A DNA stretch of 64,000 nt, from the NCBI GenBank assembly GCA_022747635.1, contig JAKTNV010000003.1, positions 46,953,475-47,017,474 on the forward strand, read 5' to 3'. The notes beneath the pieces are model-generated. The model saw nothing but the letters and a program-made list of their open reading frames with translations, had not been told where the DNA came from and did not search any database. The translations under genes were made by a program, and so were the position numbers. The DNA is from Hetaerina americana (taxonomy: Eukaryota; Arthropoda; Insecta; Odonata; Calopterygidae). Of this stretch, positions 37,881 through 47,110 are shown in pieces (position 1 is the first letter of the stretch; each line of letters opens with the position of its first letter).

Positions 37881-37953
37881 CGCCTTGACTGGGACTCGAA
37901 CCCAGATCCCTCAATATCCGGTCGAGTGCTTTAGCCACTTAAGCTACCGAGGC
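37881..37953 (-). tRNA. tRNA-like gene, satellite copy 4
   Basis: Identical to copy 1 in sequence and in position within its 335-bp unit. Confidence 0.6.
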
Positions 37954-38215
37954 GTCCTCTTAAACTCTGAAATTTTGGGGCTTTTAAAGGAACTAGATGT
38001 TATGACGAAATACCGTACATACAATGTCACATGTATTCGTAGTCGTGCGCGAGGCGCCACTGTCCACGAGGTTAAAGCCAACTTTTAAACACGTATGGTG
38101 TTTTCCCTTTGACAAATTCCAAAGAAACTGCGGGAGATGCCGCAACAGTAACTTTTAACGGAGTCATCCGCTAATGTGCATTTCAATGCAACAATTTCAG
38201 AGCGTAAAAATCATT

Positions 38216-38288
38216 CGCCTTGACTGGGACTCGAACCCAGATCCCTCAATATCCGGTCGAGTGCTTTAGCCACTTAAGCTACCGAGGC
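38216..38288 (-). tRNA. tRNA-like gene, satellite copy 5
   Basis: Identical to copy 1. Last copy before the first short unit, which lacks the tRNA-like sequence. Confidence 0.6.
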
Positions 38289-38507
38289 GTCCTCTTAAAC
38301 TCTGAAATTTTGGGGCTTTTAAAGGAACTAGATGTTATGACGAAATACCGTACATACAATGTCACATGTATTCGTAGTCGTGCGCGAGGCGCCACTGTCC
38401 ACGAGGTTAAAGCCAACTTTTAAACACGTATGGTGTTTTCCCTTTGACAAATTCCAAAGAAACTGCGGGAGATGCCGCAACAGTAACTTTTAACGGAGTC
38501 ATCCGCT

Positions 38508-38711
38508 GAAATTTTGGGGCTTTTAAAGGAACTAGATGTTATGACGAAATACCGTACATACAATGTCACATGTATTCGTAGTCGTGCGCGAGGCGCCACT
38601 GTCCACGAGGTTAAAGCCAACTTTTAAACACGTATGGTGTTTTCCCTTTGACAAATTCCAAAGAAACTGCGGGAGATGCCGCAACAGTAACTTTTAACGG
38701 AGTCATCCGCT
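38508..38711 (+). repeat. Short 204-bp satellite unit lacking the tRNA-like sequence (first)
   Basis: At 38,507/38,508 the unit jumps from ...CCGCT to GAAATTTTGG, losing 131 bp. The lost segment contains the whole tRNA-like sequence, its left inverted repeat and the start of the right one. A two-base CT overlap at the join suggests a microhomology deletion. Confidence 0.95.
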
Positions 38712-38754
38712 AATGTGCATTTCAATGCAACAATTTCAGAGCGTAAAAATCATT

Positions 38755-38827
38755 CGCCTTGACTGGGACTCGAACCCAGATCCCTCAATATCCGGTCGAG
38801 TGCTTTAGCCACTTAAGCTACCGAGGC
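38755..38827 (-). tRNA. tRNA-like gene, satellite copy 6
   Basis: Identical to copy 1. First of nine copies between the two short units. Confidence 0.6.
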
Positions 38828-39089
38828 GTCCTCTTAAACTCTGAAATTTTGGGGCTTTTAAAGGAACTAGATGTTATGACGAAATACCGTACATACAATG
38901 TCACATGTATTCGTAGTCGTGCGCGAGGCGCCACTGTCCACGAGGTTAAAGCCAACTTTTAAACACGTATGGTGTTTTCCCTTTGACAAATTCCAAAGAA
39001 ACTGCGGGAGATGCCGCAACAGTAACTTTTAACGGAGTCATCCGCTAATGTGCATTTCAATGCAACAATTTCAGAGCGTAAAAATCATT

Positions 39090-39162
39090 CGCCTTGACTG
39101 GGACTCGAACCCAGATCCCTCAATATCCGGTCGAGTGCTTTAGCCACTTAAGCTACCGAGGC
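39090..39162 (-). tRNA. tRNA-like gene, satellite copy 7
   Basis: Identical to copy 1 in sequence and unit position. Confidence 0.6.
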
Positions 39163-39424
39163 GTCCTCTTAAACTCTGAAATTTTGGGGCTTTTAAAGGA
39201 ACTAGATGTTATGACGAAATACCGTACATACAATGTCACATGTATTCGTAGTCGTGCGCGAGGCGCCACTGTCCACGAGGTTAAAGCCAACTTTTAAACA
39301 CGTATGGTGTTTTCCCTTTGACAAATTCCAAAGAAACTGCGGGAGATGCCGCAACAGTAACTTTTAACGGAGTCATCCGCTAATGTGCATTTCAATGCAA
39401 CAATTTCAGAGCGTAAAAATCATT

Positions 39425-39497
39425 CGCCTTGACTGGGACTCGAACCCAGATCCCTCAATATCCGGTCGAGTGCTTTAGCCACTTAAGCTACCGAGGC
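39425..39497 (-). tRNA. tRNA-like gene, satellite copy 8
   Basis: Identical to copy 1 in sequence and unit position. Confidence 0.6.
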
Positions 39498-39759
39498 GTC
39501 CTCTTAAACTCTGAAATTTTGGGGCTTTTAAAGGAACTAGATGTTATGACGAAATACCGTACATACAATGTCACATGTATTCGTAGTCGTGCGCGAGGCG
39601 CCACTGTCCACGAGGTTAAAGCCAACTTTTAAACACGTATGGTGTTTTCCCTTTGACAAATTCCAAAGAAACTGCGGGAGATGCCGCAACAGTAACTTTT
39701 AACGGAGTCATCCGCTAATGTGCATTTCAATGCAACAATTTCAGAGCGTAAAAATCATT

Positions 39760-39832
39760 CGCCTTGACTGGGACTCGAACCCAGATCCCTCAATATCCGG
39801 TCGAGTGCTTTAGCCACTTAAGCTACCGAGGC
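39760..39832 (-). tRNA. tRNA-like gene, satellite copy 9
   Basis: Identical to copy 1 in sequence and unit position. Confidence 0.6.
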
Positions 39833-40094
39833 GTCCTCTTAAACTCTGAAATTTTGGGGCTTTTAAAGGAACTAGATGTTATGACGAAATACCGTACATA
39901 CAATGTCACATGTATTCGTAGTCGTGCGCGAGGCGCCACTGTCCACGAGGTTAAAGCCAACTTTTAAACACGTATGGTGTTTTCCCTTTGACAAATTCCA
40001 AAGAAACTGCGGGAGATGCCGCAACAGTAACTTTTAACGGAGTCATCCGCTAATGTGCATTTCAATGCAACAATTTCAGAGCGTAAAAATCATT

Positions 40095-40167
40095 CGCCTT
40101 GACTGGGACTCGAACCCAGATCCCTCAATATCCGGTCGAGTGCTTTAGCCACTTAAGCTACCGAGGC
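40095..40167 (-). tRNA. tRNA-like gene, satellite copy 10
   Basis: Identical to copy 1 in sequence and unit position. Confidence 0.6.
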
Positions 40168-40429
40168 GTCCTCTTAAACTCTGAAATTTTGGGGCTTTTA
40201 AAGGAACTAGATGTTATGACGAAATACCGTACATACAATGTCACATGTATTCGTAGTCGTGCGCGAGGCGCCACTGTCCACGAGGTTAAAGCCAACTTTT
40301 AAACACGTATGGTGTTTTCCCTTTGACAAATTCCAAAGAAACTGCGGGAGATGCCGCAACAGTAACTTTTAACGGAGTCATCCGCTAATGTGCATTTCAA
40401 TGCAACAATTTCAGAGCGTAAAAATCATT

Positions 40430-40502
40430 CGCCTTGACTGGGACTCGAACCCAGATCCCTCAATATCCGGTCGAGTGCTTTAGCCACTTAAGCTACCGAG
40501 GC
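40430..40502 (-). tRNA. tRNA-like gene, satellite copy 11
   Basis: Identical to copy 1 in sequence and unit position. Confidence 0.6.
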
Positions 40503-40764
40503 GTCCTCTTAAACTCTGAAATTTTGGGGCTTTTAAAGGAACTAGATGTTATGACGAAATACCGTACATACAATGTCACATGTATTCGTAGTCGTGCGCG
40601 AGGCGCCACTGTCCACGAGGTTAAAGCCAACTTTTAAACACGTATGGTGTTTTCCCTTTGACAAATTCCAAAGAAACTGCGGGAGATGCCGCAACAGTAA
40701 CTTTTAACGGAGTCATCCGCTAATGTGCATTTCAATGCAACAATTTCAGAGCGTAAAAATCATT

Positions 40765-40837
40765 CGCCTTGACTGGGACTCGAACCCAGATCCCTCAATA
40801 TCCGGTCGAGTGCTTTAGCCACTTAAGCTACCGAGGC
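40765..40837 (-). tRNA. tRNA-like gene, satellite copy 12
   Basis: Identical to copy 1 in sequence and unit position. Confidence 0.6.
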
Positions 40838-41099
40838 GTCCTCTTAAACTCTGAAATTTTGGGGCTTTTAAAGGAACTAGATGTTATGACGAAATACCGT
40901 ACATACAATGTCACATGTATTCGTAGTCGTGCGCGAGGCGCCACTGTCCACGAGGTTAAAGCCAACTTTTAAACACGTATGGTGTTTTCCCTTTGACAAA
41001 TTCCAAAGAAACTGCGGGAGATGCCGCAACAGTAACTTTTAACGGAGTCATCCGCTAATGTGCATTTCAATGCAACAATTTCAGAGCGTAAAAATCATT

Positions 41100-41172
41100 C
41101 GCCTTGACTGGGACTCGAACCCAGATCCCTCAATATCCGGTCGAGTGCTTTAGCCACTTAAGCTACCGAGGC
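41100..41172 (-). tRNA. tRNA-like gene, satellite copy 13
   Basis: Identical to copy 1 in sequence and unit position. Confidence 0.6.
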
Positions 41173-41434
41173 GTCCTCTTAAACTCTGAAATTTTGGGGC
41201 TTTTAAAGGAACTAGATGTTATGACGAAATACCGTACATACAATGTCACATGTATTCGTAGTCGTGCGCGAGGCGCCACTGTCCACGAGGTTAAAGCCAA
41301 CTTTTAAACACGTATGGTGTTTTCCCTTTGACAAATTCCAAAGAAACTGCGGGAGATGCCGCAACAGTAACTTTTAACGGAGTCATCCGCTAATGTGCAT
41401 TTCAATGCAACAATTTCAGAGCGTAAAAATCATT

Positions 41435-41507
41435 CGCCTTGACTGGGACTCGAACCCAGATCCCTCAATATCCGGTCGAGTGCTTTAGCCACTTAAGCTA
41501 CCGAGGC
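41435..41507 (-). tRNA. tRNA-like gene, satellite copy 14
   Basis: Identical to copy 1. Last of the nine copies between the two short units. Confidence 0.6.
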
Positions 41508-41726
41508 GTCCTCTTAAACTCTGAAATTTTGGGGCTTTTAAAGGAACTAGATGTTATGACGAAATACCGTACATACAATGTCACATGTATTCGTAGTCGT
41601 GCGCGAGGCGCCACTGTCCACGAGGTTAAAGCCAACTTTTAAACACGTATGGTGTTTTCCCTTTGACAAATTCCAAAGAAACTGCGGGAGATGCCGCAAC
41701 AGTAACTTTTAACGGAGTCATCCGCT

Positions 41727-41930
41727 GAAATTTTGGGGCTTTTAAAGGAACTAGATGTTATGACGAAATACCGTACATACAATGTCACATGTATTCGTAG
41801 TCGTGCGCGAGGCGCCACTGTCCACGAGGTTAAAGCCAACTTTTAAACACGTATGGTGTTTTCCCTTTGACAAATTCCAAAGAAACTGCGGGAGATGCCG
41901 CAACAGTAACTTTTAACGGAGTCATCCGCT
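41727..41930 (+). repeat. Short 204-bp satellite unit lacking the tRNA-like sequence (second)
   Basis: Exactly the same 131-bp deletion and join as the unit at 38,508, and 3,219 bp from it (nine full units plus one short unit). One of the two must be a copy of the other. Confidence 0.95.
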
Positions 41931-41973
41931 AATGTGCATTTCAATGCAACAATTTCAGAGCGTAAAAATCATT

Positions 41974-42046
41974 CGCCTTGACTGGGACTCGAACCCAGAT
42001 CCCTCAATATCCGGTCGAGTGCTTTAGCCACTTAAGCTACCGAGGC
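41974..42046 (-). tRNA. tRNA-like gene, satellite copy 15
   Basis: Identical to copy 1. Last minus-strand copy before the inversion point. Confidence 0.6.
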
Positions 42047-42153
42047 GTCCTCTTAAACTCTGAAATTTTGGGGCTTTTAAAGGAACTAGATGTTATGACG
42101 AAATACCGTACATACAATGTCACATGTATTCGTAGTCGTGCGCGAGGCGCCAC

Positions 42154-42270
42154 TGTCCACGAGGTTAAAGCCAACTTTTAAACACGTATGGTGTTTTCCC
42201 TTTGACAAATTCCAAAGAAACTGCGGGAGATGCCGCAACAGTAACTTTTAACGGAGTCATCCGCTAATGT
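42154..42270. repeat. Central spacer of the array's inverted repeat
   Basis: The array changes orientation at 42,271. Sequence to the left of 42,154 is complementary to sequence from 42,271 rightward (GGCGCCAC at 42,146-42,153 against GTGGCGCC at 42,271-42,278). This leaves a 117-bp asymmetric centre. Only one base (G at 42,271) is shared at the join, so the inversion was not guided by long homology at the break. Confidence 0.9.
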
Positions 42271-42377
42271 GTGGCGCCTCGCGCACGACTACGAATACAT
42301 GTGACATTGTATGTACGGTATTTCGTCATAACATCTAGTTCCTTTAAAAGCCCCAAAATTTCAGAGTTTAAGAGGAC

Positions 42378-42450
42378 GCCTCGGTAGCTTAAGTGGCTAA
42401 AGCACTCGACCGGATATTGAGGGATCTGGGTTCGAGTCCCAGTCAAGGCG
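42378..42450 (+). tRNA. tRNA-like gene, satellite copy 16 (inverted part)
   Basis: Same 73-nt sequence as copy 1 but on the plus strand; its T5 terminator is at 42,456-42,460. The neighbouring unit is cut off at its left by the inversion point. Confidence 0.6.
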
Positions 42451-42712
42451 AATGATTTTTACGCTCTGAAATTGTTGCATTGAAATGCACATTAGCGGAT
42501 GACTCCGTTAAAAGTTACTGTTGCGGCATCTCCCGCAGTTTCTTTGGAATTTGTCAAAGGGAAAACACCATACGTGTTTAAAAGTTGGCTTTAACCTCGT
42601 GGACAGTGGCGCCTCGCGCACGACTACGAATACATGTGACATTGTATGTACGGTATTTCGTCATAACATCTAGTTCCTTTAAAAGCCCCAAAATTTCAGA
42701 GTTTAAGAGGAC

Positions 42713-42785
42713 GCCTCGGTAGCTTAAGTGGCTAAAGCACTCGACCGGATATTGAGGGATCTGGGTTCGAGTCCCAGTCAAGGCG
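42713..42785 (+). tRNA. tRNA-like gene, satellite copy 17 (inverted part)
   Basis: Identical to copy 1, plus strand, spaced 335 bp from copy 16. Confidence 0.6.
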
Positions 42786-43047
42786 AATGATTTTTACGCT
42801 CTGAAATTGTTGCATTGAAATGCACATTAGCGGATGACTCCGTTAAAAGTTACTGTTGCGGCATCTCCCGCAGTTTCTTTGGAATTTGTCAAAGGGAAAA
42901 CACCATACGTGTTTAAAAGTTGGCTTTAACCTCGTGGACAGTGGCGCCTCGCGCACGACTACGAATACATGTGACATTGTATGTACGGTATTTCGTCATA
43001 ACATCTAGTTCCTTTAAAAGCCCCAAAATTTCAGAGTTTAAGAGGAC

Positions 43048-43120
43048 GCCTCGGTAGCTTAAGTGGCTAAAGCACTCGACCGGATATTGAGGGATCTGGG
43101 TTCGAGTCCCAGTCAAGGCG
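43048..43120 (+). tRNA. tRNA-like gene, satellite copy 18 (inverted part)
   Basis: Identical to copy 1, plus strand. Confidence 0.6.
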
Positions 43121-43382
43121 AATGATTTTTACGCTCTGAAATTGTTGCATTGAAATGCACATTAGCGGATGACTCCGTTAAAAGTTACTGTTGCGGCATC
43201 TCCCGCAGTTTCTTTGGAATTTGTCAAAGGGAAAACACCATACGTGTTTAAAAGTTGGCTTTAACCTCGTGGACAGTGGCGCCTCGCGCACGACTACGAA
43301 TACATGTGACATTGTATGTACGGTATTTCGTCATAACATCTAGTTCCTTTAAAAGCCCCAAAATTTCAGAGTTTAAGAGGAC

Positions 43383-43455
43383 GCCTCGGTAGCTTAAGTG
43401 GCTAAAGCACTCGACCGGATATTGAGGGATCTGGGTTCGAGTCCCAGTCAAGGCG
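43383..43455 (+). tRNA. tRNA-like gene, satellite copy 19 (inverted part)
   Basis: Identical to copy 1, plus strand. Confidence 0.6.
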
Positions 43456-43717
43456 AATGATTTTTACGCTCTGAAATTGTTGCATTGAAATGCACATTAG
43501 CGGATGACTCCGTTAAAAGTTACTGTTGCGGCATCTCCCGCAGTTTCTTTGGAATTTGTCAAAGGGAAAACACCATACGTGTTTAAAAGTTGGCTTTAAC
43601 CTCGTGGACAGTGGCGCCTCGCGCACGACTACGAATACATGTGACATTGTATGTACGGTATTTCGTCATAACATCTAGTTCCTTTAAAAGCCCCAAAATT
43701 TCAGAGTTTAAGAGGAC

Positions 43718-43790
43718 GCCTCGGTAGCTTAAGTGGCTAAAGCACTCGACCGGATATTGAGGGATCTGGGTTCGAGTCCCAGTCAAGGCG
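43718..43790 (+). tRNA. tRNA-like gene, satellite copy 20 (inverted part)
   Basis: Identical to copy 1, plus strand. Last copy before the array ends in a rearranged partial unit. Confidence 0.6.
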
Positions 43791-44004
43791 AATGATTTTT
43801 ACGCTCTGAAATTGTTGCATTGAAATGCACATTAGCGGATGACTCCGTTAAAAGTTACTGTTGCGGCATCTCCCGCAGTTTCTTTGGAATTTGTCAAAGG
43901 GAAAACACCATACGTGTTTAAAAGTTGGCTTTAACCTCGTGGACAGTGGCGCCTCGCGCACGACTACGAATACATGTGACAATCTCCCGCAGTTTCTTTG
44001 GAAT

Positions 44005-44018
44005 TTGAGGATTATTCA
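44005..44018 (+). repeat. 14-bp direct repeat, right flank of the satellite array
   Basis: TTGAGGATTATTCA, identical to 36,832-36,845. Its left part (TTG) overlaps satellite sequence, so the edge of the array is uncertain by a few bases. Confidence 0.7.
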
Positions 44019-44258
44019 TGATTTTCCGTTCCAAACAGTCCCAGTAAGCATCACATAGAATATTCCTCATTCCAAGTCAATAATGGCATAGCGCATTCCA
44101 AATGATAGAGCGCACATCACAAGTTTGGAAACCTGCTGCAGGTGCTACTTGGAGATATCAACTTTTTCGTAAAATAAAAAAATAATATTTTAATATGATA
44201 TCCAATTAATCAACAATAATTTAGAGTGAATTGATGAAAAACTGTCCAAATTTTGGAG
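44019..44258. other. AT-rich spacer between satellite array and SINE
   Basis: No feature recognised. Confidence 0.5.
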
Positions 44259-44271
44259 CTCTCCTTAGTTA
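44259..44271 (+). repeat. Target-site duplication of SINE, left copy
   Basis: CTCTCCTTAGTTA, identical to 44,534-44,546. Confidence 0.9.
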
Positions 44272-44533
44272 GTAGTACTAGTAGTATTTAAGGGGGGCGA
44301 CCGACAGCTGAGGTCATTTGCGCCATAGGGGATGGACAGGAAAGGATGAAGGGTGGCGAGAAACCCAGCGTCGGCATTAGCCTCCTCTTTACGAAAGGCG
44401 CCAAGGGGTCCGCAGCTTAACGTCCCATCCGACGGGAGGCGTACTCACTCAAAGTGCCCTCCACAAAGCACCTCAAGCAGGGATCGGGATACCTCTGAAA
44501 AATATTCAACACCGCCGGGATTTGAACCCGAGC
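44272..44533 (-). mobile_element. 5'-truncated tRNA-derived SINE
   Basis: A 262-bp element flanked by a perfect 13-bp direct duplication. Read on the minus strand it begins inside a tRNA T arm (GCTCGGGTTCAAATCCCGG), with a perfect box B (GGTTCAAATCC at 44,518-44,528) but no box A, so the 5' end is missing. The body contains CCCGTCGGATGGGACGTTAA and GGCGCAAATGACCTCAGCTG. It ends in a TAC-type trinucleotide tail (about 44,272-44,285) rather than poly(A). I believe this body sequence is widespread in insect genomes, but that is from memory. Without box A this copy cannot be transcribed from its own promoter. Confidence 0.85.
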
Positions 44534-44546
44534 CTCTCCTTAGTTA
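44534..44546 (+). repeat. Target-site duplication of SINE, right copy
   Basis: CTCTCCTTAGTTA, identical to 44,259-44,271. Its length is typical of LINE-driven retrotransposition. Confidence 0.9.
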
Positions 44547-46169
44547 TTTAATGTCATTCGATAAGTAGCAATAGAAAGTTCACGTAATTACATGTGAATG
44601 GCATAAATTATGTCTTCTAATACAATTTGACACTGTGGGAGAAAATGAAGTGATTAATTATTAGCATATGCTTCCGCATATGTTTATGAAAAAAATTTTT
44701 AAAGATTTTACAATTCCAATAATCCTTTGGAAACGGATATATTGACTTTGTCACCAACCTTCATTGCATTAATACCGAATGGACGACATTAGGAAAACAA
44801 ATTTTTCAATTTATCAGTTATCTTTAGCGATGATCTAATGTACGAAAGTCATTGGTAAATTAATTAACGGTAACAACTTAATTTGATTTTTTGAACAACT
44901 ACACCACAGGAATGGAATTATCTTTCAAAGAATAACATATGGTAACGATCGAACGAGGATGACGATGCATATGACGTTAACAACTTTCAATAAGATTATA
45001 TCAACAAGTTTAACACAATATGACACGTAAATAATTAATCATTCATTACTCCCCAGGTAGAAGGTCTCGAGTTAAAAATTTTGACATTTCATTCCCATTG
45101 AATAATAACACCGTTTCGCCAAATTTCTTTTTAAGAGAGAAGCTCATTAGTCATTGTTCAAATTTATCATTGCTTTGGGCAAAATTATTCCTAACTTTCC
45201 CCTCAGGAGTTATTAATAATCACCTTTGAAAGAGTTAAAACTCTTAATTCATTTACGATTAAACTGAGCAATCAATGAAATTCCTATATTGATTTAATGC
45301 GTTGCCACTTTACTATCTGGTACGCATTATTTCCATAAGATGGCAGCAGGCTTGGTAGAGAGTGATTTGGATAATTTAAAGGTCAAAGTATTAAAAATTG
45401 CATTTTTTTAGACAGGTATGAGTTTAAAGTCATTAGTGATTTCGTTCTATTTGAAGCAAATATGACGACATGCTGTAGTCTATGTAATGTGCATTTATTT
45501 TGAAATATTTATAATTTCCATATTGATAAATAATAACAATAAGTCAGATGCTTGTTAATTTTAGACTTTCCTCAAATACGTAGCATTACACAGAAAAATG
45601 TAATCACCATGAAAAGAATTGAAAACTATCGCATTATTAGTGTTATCAAACTCATTTTTAAGCAGATTCTTTGCCTTTCTTCATTAAATTTACCCTTAAA
45701 AAGAGTAGAGGTGATAGTAGCCTATGAAAAATGTAATGCTTTAACTAATAATACCGTCAATTTTTCATAAATTATTCTTCCACCTACCGTCTATCCAGCA
45801 TATGAGGAGAATGCTCCACTTTGCTCTATTAACTTACTTTCACTATCATTTCTTGCTAACATAAAGAGATATTTTATTTTTCTCAGGTGTAAGTCGGGGA
45901 AACGAAAAGTCAAAATTCAACTACACTTGGCTAGTGTCCACTTTTTTGGCAGAGCTGCATACATTGTTTGGTAAGAAACTTGACATATGCCTTAAAATAA
46001 ACCCATACGCCAACTGCTTTCCTCGACGACCTACTTGATCATCTTCTGGTTCCTCGAAGATTAATTTTATTCGTTTCTCAGCGCACTGTGAAGAGGGAAT
46101 CGTTCATTCACTTCCTCAAAGTGACACAAATCGCTCCAAACAATTTCGGCTACATTTCTGAATCTATGA
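44547..46169. other. AT-rich intergenic DNA with one exon-like interval
   Basis: No complete gene. The interval 45,887-45,970 has strong splice-type signals at both ends and is described under findings. Confidence 0.5.
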
Positions 46170-46684
46170 ACTCTGCATGATAACCCTCCTAACCAGGCCC
46201 CCCCGACCCACTAAAACCCCCTACCCATTTCTCCCTTATCAGCCGCCCTCATCCCAACGACCGGATTTAAACCCGCGCCCTCCGCCCTCGCCACCCACTC
46301 GCCCCCACCCATCTCGACGCTTATTCCGTTTTCCCGACCCCTTCCACTTCTTGAGCCCCCCTTTGCCCCTTAAGCCCTACCGCCCTCTCTCCATCCATCC
46401 ATTCACCTCGCCTCCCGGAGCTTCTCCCTCCCCTTCCTCCAGCAGCGAAACCCTCACTCTTCCTCAAAGATTACTCATCACTCTCCCTGTCTCCCATCAA
46501 TTCCCAAACCGCCACCCAGACTTCGCTTCCTTCCTCCAGCCCTCCACTCTCTCTGGCACTATCTCCGCCATTCTCACTCCACTATCATCTCCAGCCCGCC
46601 CCTCTTGCCCATCTCAGACCCCTCCCAAAGTCCCCCCTCCACCCTTCCATCCTCTCACACCCCGCCTCGACCGGTCTTAACCCC
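46170..46684 (-). repeat. Polypyrimidine-rich block (plus strand)
   Basis: C/T-rich plus strand with an artefactual 167-codon Pro/Ser/Leu frame. The skew flips to purine at about 46,685. Confidence 0.7.
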
Positions 46685-47110
46685 CGTGGAGCTGTGATAC
46701 GGTAGCAGTTCTATCAAGGGAAAGGGAACTTGACAGGGGATGTGGAGTGAGAAAGGGAGCAGGGAAAGATGAGGAGTGTAGGAGGCGCCGTAGTGTGGGT
46801 GCACGTTCTTCTGCGCGTGTGGAGGTGGCGCGCGCGGGAGCAGCGGAGGAGGCACCGGGCCCACGGAGGAGGGAGGCGACGCCGACGACGAATGGCTGCG
46901 GAGTGTTTTTAGAGAGTGGGATATCGAGAGGAGGGGCACGTCGGAATGTAAATTAATGGGGATTGTAGACAAGAGGTGAAAAGTAGGTGGGAGGGGATGG
47001 GGGAGGAGACATGGGAACGGTTGAGATCTTGAAATTGTAACAGAAACTAAATACGCACGCGATAGTGGGCGAGGAAGAAAATGATTCAACTGCGGAGCCA
47101 TGTCAAAAGG
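46685..47110 (+). repeat. Purine-rich block after a strand switch
   Basis: G/A-rich plus strand, CpG-rich around 46,800-46,900. No gene recognised. Confidence 0.55.

Larger units (their letters stand above)
36846..44004. repeat. 335-bp tandem satellite array carrying tRNA-like genes, with an internal inversion
   Basis: The unit is 335 bp: tRNA-like sequences recur at exactly that spacing and adjacent units look identical base for base. Fifteen full units lie in one orientation (to 42,270) and five in the opposite one (from 42,271). Two 204-bp short units interrupt the first part. In each unit the 73-nt tRNA-like sequence sits between 10-bp inverted repeats (AATTTCAGAG ... CTCTGAAATT, at 36,853-36,862 and 36,960-36,969 in unit 1). 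The recurring 67-codon frame runs antisense through the tRNA-like sequence and is not a gene. The right end is a rearranged fragment: after 43,980 the sequence jumps to another part of the unit for about 26 bases. The identity means very recent amplification, strong homogenisation, or assembly duplication. Confidence 0.97.

Noticed and set aside
36880..43786. Twenty copies of a 60-67-codon reading frame beginning MTGTRTQIPQYP
   Set aside because: It runs antisense through the tRNA-like sequence and repeats only because the satellite unit repeats. No domain, and the frame is cut wherever the unit is cut.
36846..44004. CRISPR-like regular repeat array
   Set aside because: The period is 335 bp with no variable spacers, the units are identical throughout, and the DNA is eukaryotic.
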